Shown one piece after another: positions 15,913-19,566 of a DNA stretch of 19,566 nt. The translations under genes were made by a program, and so were the position numbers. The number at the start of each line of letters is the position of its first letter. Within the stretch, counting starts at the first letter, position 1. This DNA is from CAYLLT01 sp964591605 (GTDB lineage Bacteria; Planctomycetota; Phycisphaerae; UBA1845; PWPN01). The notes beneath the pieces were generated by a model. That model searched no databases. It was not told where the DNA came from and saw nothing but the letters and a program-made list of their open reading frames with translations. The stretch spans positions 1-19,566 of the forward strand of contig CAZQEN010000119.1 of the NCBI GenBank assembly GCA_964591605.1, given 5' to 3'.

Positions 15913-17048
15913 CGTTGCTGCTCTCCATCTTCTTCGGTGTGCTTGCGGCCTTCTGGCTCGGCCTCACGCTGGTGGCGCTGCGGGCGGTGCTCGCACTCCG
16001 GGATCTGCCTCCGATGGCAACTGATTCCTCGCATCGGCCGACCGTGTCTGTGGTCATCCCGGCCCGGAACGAGGAGGAGCGCATCGAGACGACCGTTCGA
16101 AGACTCCTCGGCCAGCAGGGCGTCGAGCTGGAGCTGATCGTTGTCAACGATCGCTCGACGGATCGCACCGATGACATCCTCGAACGGCTGAAGGGGGAGG
16201 ATCCGCGGCTTCGAGTTGTCCGCAACGAGTCTCTTCCCGCGGGATGGATCGGCCAGTGTTACGCCCTGCACCTCGGCGGCGAGCAGGCCAGTGGCCAATG
16301 GCTTCTGTTCACTGACGCCGATATCTGGATGATGCCGGACGTGGTGGCCAGGGCGGTGCAGGCAGCGGAAGCCCAGGGCGCGGATCATGTCTGCCTGATG
16401 CCCCGTCAGCATGCGGCGACGCTGTGCGGTCAGGCGGCGATGATCGCACTGCTCATCGCGGTGGCTGAGTCGTTCCGCAGGGTGAACGCGCGGCCAACCG
16501 CTCACGCGGCATTCGGAGCCTTCAATCTCGTTCGGACCAGTGCCTACCATCAGATCGGAGGCCATGTCCCCCTGCGCCTCGAGATCAACAACGACAGCAA
16601 GCTGGGCCTGCTCCTGAGTCGTGCGGGCAGAAGAACACGGGCCTTCTTCGGGGGACGCGATCTCGAGATGGACATGGCCCGGACGCCGGCCCAGTTCATC
16701 CGGGCAATGGAAAAGAACGCGTTCTCCAGCCTGAGATTCAACCTTCCCGTGGCACTGCTGGTGGTGATGCTGAGCGGCCTGTGTCTGCTCACTCCGCTGG
16801 GGCCGGCAGTCGCCGGTACGCCCGGGATCGTGGCGGTCGTCATGTGGCTCGGGTATTCGGCGCCGGCCATCATACTGGCACGACGATGTGGCTGGTCCGC
16901 GGTGGCCGGGCTCCTGGCGCCGATCGTCTCGCCCGTTGCCCTGCTGACCGTGGTGAACTCGCTCGTCGTGACCCTGAGGCAGGGTGGCGTGCGCTGGCGC
17001 GACCAGTTCTATTCACTCGACACCCTGCGTGAAGGGATGGTCAGATAG
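15909..17048 (+). CDS. Membrane-anchored family-2 glycosyltransferase
   Basis: The product is 379 residues. A hydrophobic N-terminal helix (about 2-30) is followed by a cytosolic GT-A domain. This has VSVVIPARNEEERI, VVNDRSTDRTDD for nucleotide-sugar binding, and the metal-binding FTDAD (residues 134-138, nt 16308-16322). NNDSKLG holds a further acidic residue, in the place where related enzymes have DD or ED, followed by EKNAFSSL. Two or three hydrophobic segments close the protein (about 280-350), ending in WRDQFYSLDTLREGMVR. This layout matches the GT2 group that includes HpnB- and CrtQ-like enzymes of lipid and carotenoid modification. Sugar and acceptor are unknown. It sits between two NRPS genes, overlapping the first by four bases and 23 bases from the second, so glycosylation of the lipopeptide at the membrane is plausible but is inference. 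An earlier in-frame start would lie inside the thioesterase and is less likely. Confidence 0.88.
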   Translation: MTLLLSIFFGVLAAFWLGLTLVALRAVLALRDLPPMATDSSHRPTVSVVIPARNEEERIETTVRRLLGQQGVELELIVVNDRSTDRTDDILERLKGEDPRLRVVRNESLPAGWIGQCYALHLGGEQASGQWLLFTDADIWMMPDVVARAVQAAEAQGADHVCLMPRQHAATLCGQAAMIALLIAVAESFRRVNARPTAHAAFGAFNLVRTSAYHQIGGHVPLRLEINNDSKLGLLLSRAGRRTRAFFGGRDLEMDMARTPAQFIRAMEKNAFSSLRFNLPVALLVVMLSGLCLLTPLGPAVAGTPGIVAVVMWLGYSAPAIILARRCGWSAVAGLLAPIVSPVALLTVVNSLVVTLRQGGVRWRDQFYSLDTLREGMVR

Positions 17049-17061
17049 TCAAGCAGAGAGC

Positions 17062-17067
17062 AGGTGA
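17062..17067 (+). promoter_or_regulatory. Ribosome binding site of the A-PCP-R gene
   Basis: AGGTGA lies 4 bases before the ATG at 17072 and inside the 23-base gap after the glycosyltransferase stop. It supports ATG 17072. The ATG at 17068 is out of frame. No promoter or terminator is visible in the gap, so the gene is in the same operon. Confidence 0.65.
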
Positions 17068-17071
17068 ATGC

Positions 17072-19566
17072 ATGCCCGCCCAGGTGGAATCCCCGGCTGC
17101 ACGAGCTTCGCAGTTGACGCAGGCCCAGCGCCGACAGCTTCTCATCGACTTCAACGGAAAGCGGGTTCATTATCCGCGCGACAAGACGGTCATCGACCTC
17201 TTTGAAGCCCAGGTGGAGCAATCCCCGGACCGCACGGCGTTGATGTCGTTTCAAAATGAGCTGAGTTACCGCGAGTTGGACGCCAAAGCCAATGCACTGG
17301 CGATGGATCTTGACGGTTTGGGCGTGGGCAGGGGTGACGTGGTGCCCATCTGGACGACGAAGAGCCCCGAGTTTGTGATCTGCGCCCTGGCCCTCATGAA
17401 GCGGGGGGCGGTGTTTGTTCCCCTGGATATCGACTGGCCGCAGCAGCGGATCCGCACCATCCTCGAGGATCTGCAGCCCAGGGTCGTCCTGACCAACCAG
17501 CGGCAGGCAACGGCTGTCGCCGGCCCTTCCCGTCTGTGGATTGTGCAGGCAGGCGAACTGGCGGCGACCGGCCGGACAACGCGAGAACGCGTCTCGTCAC
17601 TGGATCCGATCTATGGTTTCTACACCTCGGGTTCGACCGGCATGCCAAAGTGCGCGATCAACCTCCACCGCGGGCTGGTCAATCGCTTCTGCTACATGAC
17701 CAGACGGTTCGGCATCCGCGAAAATGACGTCATCCTTCAGAACACCCAGAACGCCTTCGACTCGTCGATGTGGCAGTTGTTCTGGCCCCTGCTCAACGGG
17801 GCCCGCGTGGTCATCCCCGCCGCGAAGCAGCGATACGACCTGATGGAAACGATCGACGTGATCCACCACTACCGCATCACGTTGACCGACCTTGTTCCCT
17901 CGGTCTTCAATGTGCTCGTCCATTACCTGAGGGCCAATCCCGAAGCAAGACCGAGGCTCAAGTCCCTTCGGCAGCTCCTGGTCGGCGGCGAGGAGATGAA
18001 TGCCAAGGCCACGCACGAGTTCAAATCGATGCTGCCGCACGTCGGCATCACCAACACGTATGGCCCCACCGAGACGTCCATTGGCGTCGTCTTCTATGAG
18101 GTTCCGGACGAGCGGCTCGATCGGATGCCGATCGGCCGGCCGATCGACAACACGTGCATCCTGATCCTCGACGAGAACATGAATCCGGTCCCCCTCGGAT
18201 CGACCGGCGAGATCTACATCGGCGGCGACTGTGTGGGACGCGGGTACCTGAACGACGAGGCGCGAACCCGGTCGGTGTTCGTCCCCAACCCCTTTGAAGA
18301 GGTGCACGGCGACATACTGTATCGCACGGGTGACTTTGCGTACCACCTGCCCGACGGCAACATCCAGTTCGTCGGGCGGCGGGATCAGCAGGTCCAACTG
18401 GGGGGCGTCCGCGTGGAGCTGGGCGAAATCGAGTGCGCCCTTCTGCGGTGTCCGGCCGTCAAGGAGGCCAAGGTTCTTCTGACGGCGGGCCCTGCCGGCC
18501 GCGAGGAGCTCGCCGCATGCGTGGTGCCCCAGGAGGGCTTCAACGTGCTGGACGCAAAGAACCACCTGCGCGAGCACCTCTCCGAATGCATGATCCCGCG
18601 CCGATTCGAAGTCTTCGACGTCATGCCGCTGAACCACAACGGGAAAGTGGATCGTGAGCTGCTGCTGCGCCGGCTTCAGGCCCGCGCCGTCCAGGCAGGC
18701 CCTCATCCCTCACAAGACTCGATCGAGAGTCCGGACGAAACGTTCGTGATCGAGGCCTGCCGGGAACTGCTGGGTTGCGATCGGGCGAGTACGGCAGGCA
18801 GCTTCGTCGAACTGGGCGGCGACTCCCTCCTTGCGATCCAGCTCATTTCCCGCGTCAAAGAGGCATGCGGCGTCAGTCTGAGTCTTCAGGATGTCTTCGA
18901 ACCGCCGGATCTGCGCTCGCTTGGTCGAACGGTTGCCGACAGGCGCCGCGGGCGGGCGCATGCCTGCAGAGGCGACGGGGATGCGCTGCAGATTCCTCAC
19001 GACCTGGTCCTCGACGATGGCATCCGCCGCCCCCCCCGCGAACACGAGGATTGCCGATTCCAGAAGGTGCTGTTGACCGGTGCAACCGGGTTTGTGGGCG
19101 CGCACCTTCTGCACCGGATTCTGAGCAGCACCGCGGCCACCGTCCATTGCCTGGTCAGGGCCCCCGACGAGCGCGCCGCAATTCATCGAATCAAGGACAG
19201 TCTCGCCCGTTACCGCCTCTCCGACGAGGACCTCAACACAAGGGTCGTGCCGATCCCCGGTGATCTGAGCGCTCCCTGGCTCGGAATCGGCGAGCCTCAC
19301 TTTGAATCGCTGGCGGGGGGAATTGACAGCATCATTCACAACGGCGCGATGGTGAACTTCGCCAGAGGCTACAATGAGCATCGCCCGCCGAACGTCCTGG
19401 GCACCAAGGAGATTCTGCGCCTGGCCAGCACCGGAAGGCCCAAGCGGGTCCATCACATCTCCACCTTGAGCATACTCACGCAGCGGGAGACTGACCGTCG
19501 GCATCACGCACCGGAGGACCAGGCGTGTTGCGGGCACAGCGGCATGCCCGGAGATGGTTACAGCCG
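17072..19566 (+). CDS. Free-standing NRPS: adenylation-PCP-thioester reductase, 3' end outside the window
   Basis: The frame is open from ATG 17072 to the window end (831 codons). There is no C domain. The N-terminus (LLIDFNGKRVHYPRDKTVIDLFEAQVEQSPD) is that of an A domain as found after a C domain. A3 reads YTSGSTGMPKC (nt 17621), with Cys for the usual Gly after Lys. A5 is NTYGPTE (nt 18053), A7 YRTGD, A8 GRRDQQVQLGGVRVELGE, and A10 NHNGKVDR (Lys525). The code read by eye is D-S-W-S-L-G-T-I-G-K, unrecognised, though Asp235 suggests an amino acid. The PCP has GGDSLLA (Ser585). The reductase starts at about residue 664 with LLTGATGFVGAHLL (nt 19070 onward), then NGAMVNF, NVLGTKEIL and HHISTLSI. 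The last visible residues, GDGYS, place the probable catalytic Tyr at nt 19559. It should activate an amino acid and reduce the thioester to an aldehyde or alcohol. A second reductase or other domain beyond the edge cannot be excluded. Confidence 0.92.
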   Translation, partial: MPAQVESPAARASQLTQAQRRQLLIDFNGKRVHYPRDKTVIDLFEAQVEQSPDRTALMSFQNELSYRELDAKANALAMDLDGLGVGRGDVVPIWTTKSPEFVICALALMKRGAVFVPLDIDWPQQRIRTILEDLQPRVVLTNQRQATAVAGPSRLWIVQAGELAATGRTTRERVSSLDPIYGFYTSGSTGMPKCAINLHRGLVNRFCYMTRRFGIRENDVILQNTQNAFDSSMWQLFWPLLNGARVVIPAAKQRYDLMETIDVIHHYRITLTDLVPSVFNVLVHYLRANPEARPRLKSLRQLLVGGEEMNAKATHEFKSMLPHVGITNTYGPTETSIGVVFYEVPDERLDRMPIGRPIDNTCILILDENMNPVPLGSTGEIYIGGDCVGRGYLNDEARTRSVFVPNPFEEVHGDILYRTGDFAYHLPDGNIQFVGRRDQQVQLGGVRVELGEIECALLRCPAVKEAKVLLTAGPAGREELAACVVPQEGFNVLDAKNHLREHLSECMIPRRFEVFDVMPLNHNGKVDRELLLRRLQARAVQAGPHPSQDSIESPDETFVIEACRELLGCDRASTAGSFVELGGDSLLAIQLISRVKEACGVSLSLQDVFEPPDLRSLGRTVADRRRGRAHACRGDGDALQIPHDLVLDDGIRRPPREHEDCRFQKVLLTGATGFVGAHLLHRILSSTAATVHCLVRAPDERAAIHRIKDSLARYRLSDEDLNTRVVPIPGDLSAPWLGIGEPHFESLAGGIDSIIHNGAMVNFARGYNEHRPPNVLGTKEILRLASTGRPKRVHHISTLSILTQRETDRRHHAPEDQACCGHSGMPGDGYS

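Noticed and set aside
17068..17070. ATG at 17068 as the start of the A-PCP-R gene
   Set aside because: It is out of frame with the A domain. ATG 17072 follows AGGTGA and is in frame.
1..19566. CRISPR arrays, tRNA or rRNA genes, insertion sequences, or intergenic terminators
   Set aside because: No repeat-spacer pattern, RNA gene or transposase was seen. Gaps between genes are only 135 and 23 bases, plus one 4-base overlap, and show no obvious hairpin followed by a T-run.

Overview
The window is the middle of a GC-rich biosynthetic gene cluster for a hybrid polyketide-nonribosomal peptide. All four genes lie on the + strand and are packed tightly enough to be one operon. The long open frames on the minus strand are GC-driven shadows. 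There is no rRNA, tRNA, taxonomic marker gene, transposase or CRISPR array. GC content and the domain families fit a high-GC Gram-negative secondary-metabolite producer (myxobacteria, Planctomycetota or Acidobacteriota, for example). The host cannot be named from this sequence.

Layout. (1) 1-6816 is the 3' part of a type I PKS-NRPS gene that enters from the left. In the window it encodes the end of the DH region, C-methyltransferase, structural pseudo-KR, ER, KR and ACP, then a condensation (C) domain and an unusual adenylation (A) domain. That A domain has lost its ATP-binding and amino-acid-binding residues. It stops exactly at the hinge before the C-terminal subdomain, and no carrier protein follows. 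(2) 6952-15912 is a two-module NRPS: C-A-PCP-E, then (D)C-A-PCP-TE. Module 1 epimerises its residue, and its substrate is not recognisable. Module 2 has a threonine-type code, and the chain is released by a thioesterase. (3) 15909-17048 is a membrane-anchored family-2 glycosyltransferase, overlapping the NRPS stop by ATGA. (4) 17072 to the window end is a free-standing A-PCP-thioester reductase NRPS that runs off the right edge.

Model. A highly reducing, methylating PKS module makes a saturated, alpha-methyl-branched acyl chain. Because the A domain of the first protein looks dead and has no PCP, the chain probably passes from its ACP to the first C domain of the second protein. That protein adds a D-residue and then Thr, and the TE hydrolyses or cyclises the product. 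The glycosyltransferase may decorate a lipopeptide. The A-PCP-R protein probably makes an amino aldehyde or alcohol as a separate building block.

The most unusual feature is the pseudo-adenylation domain at 5572-6813 and the junction after it. The glycines of its ATP loop are kept while the catalytic residues are replaced. The UAG stop is followed by an open in-frame leader running into the next NRPS, and the flanking DNA holds what looks like frameshifted debris of the missing A subdomain.
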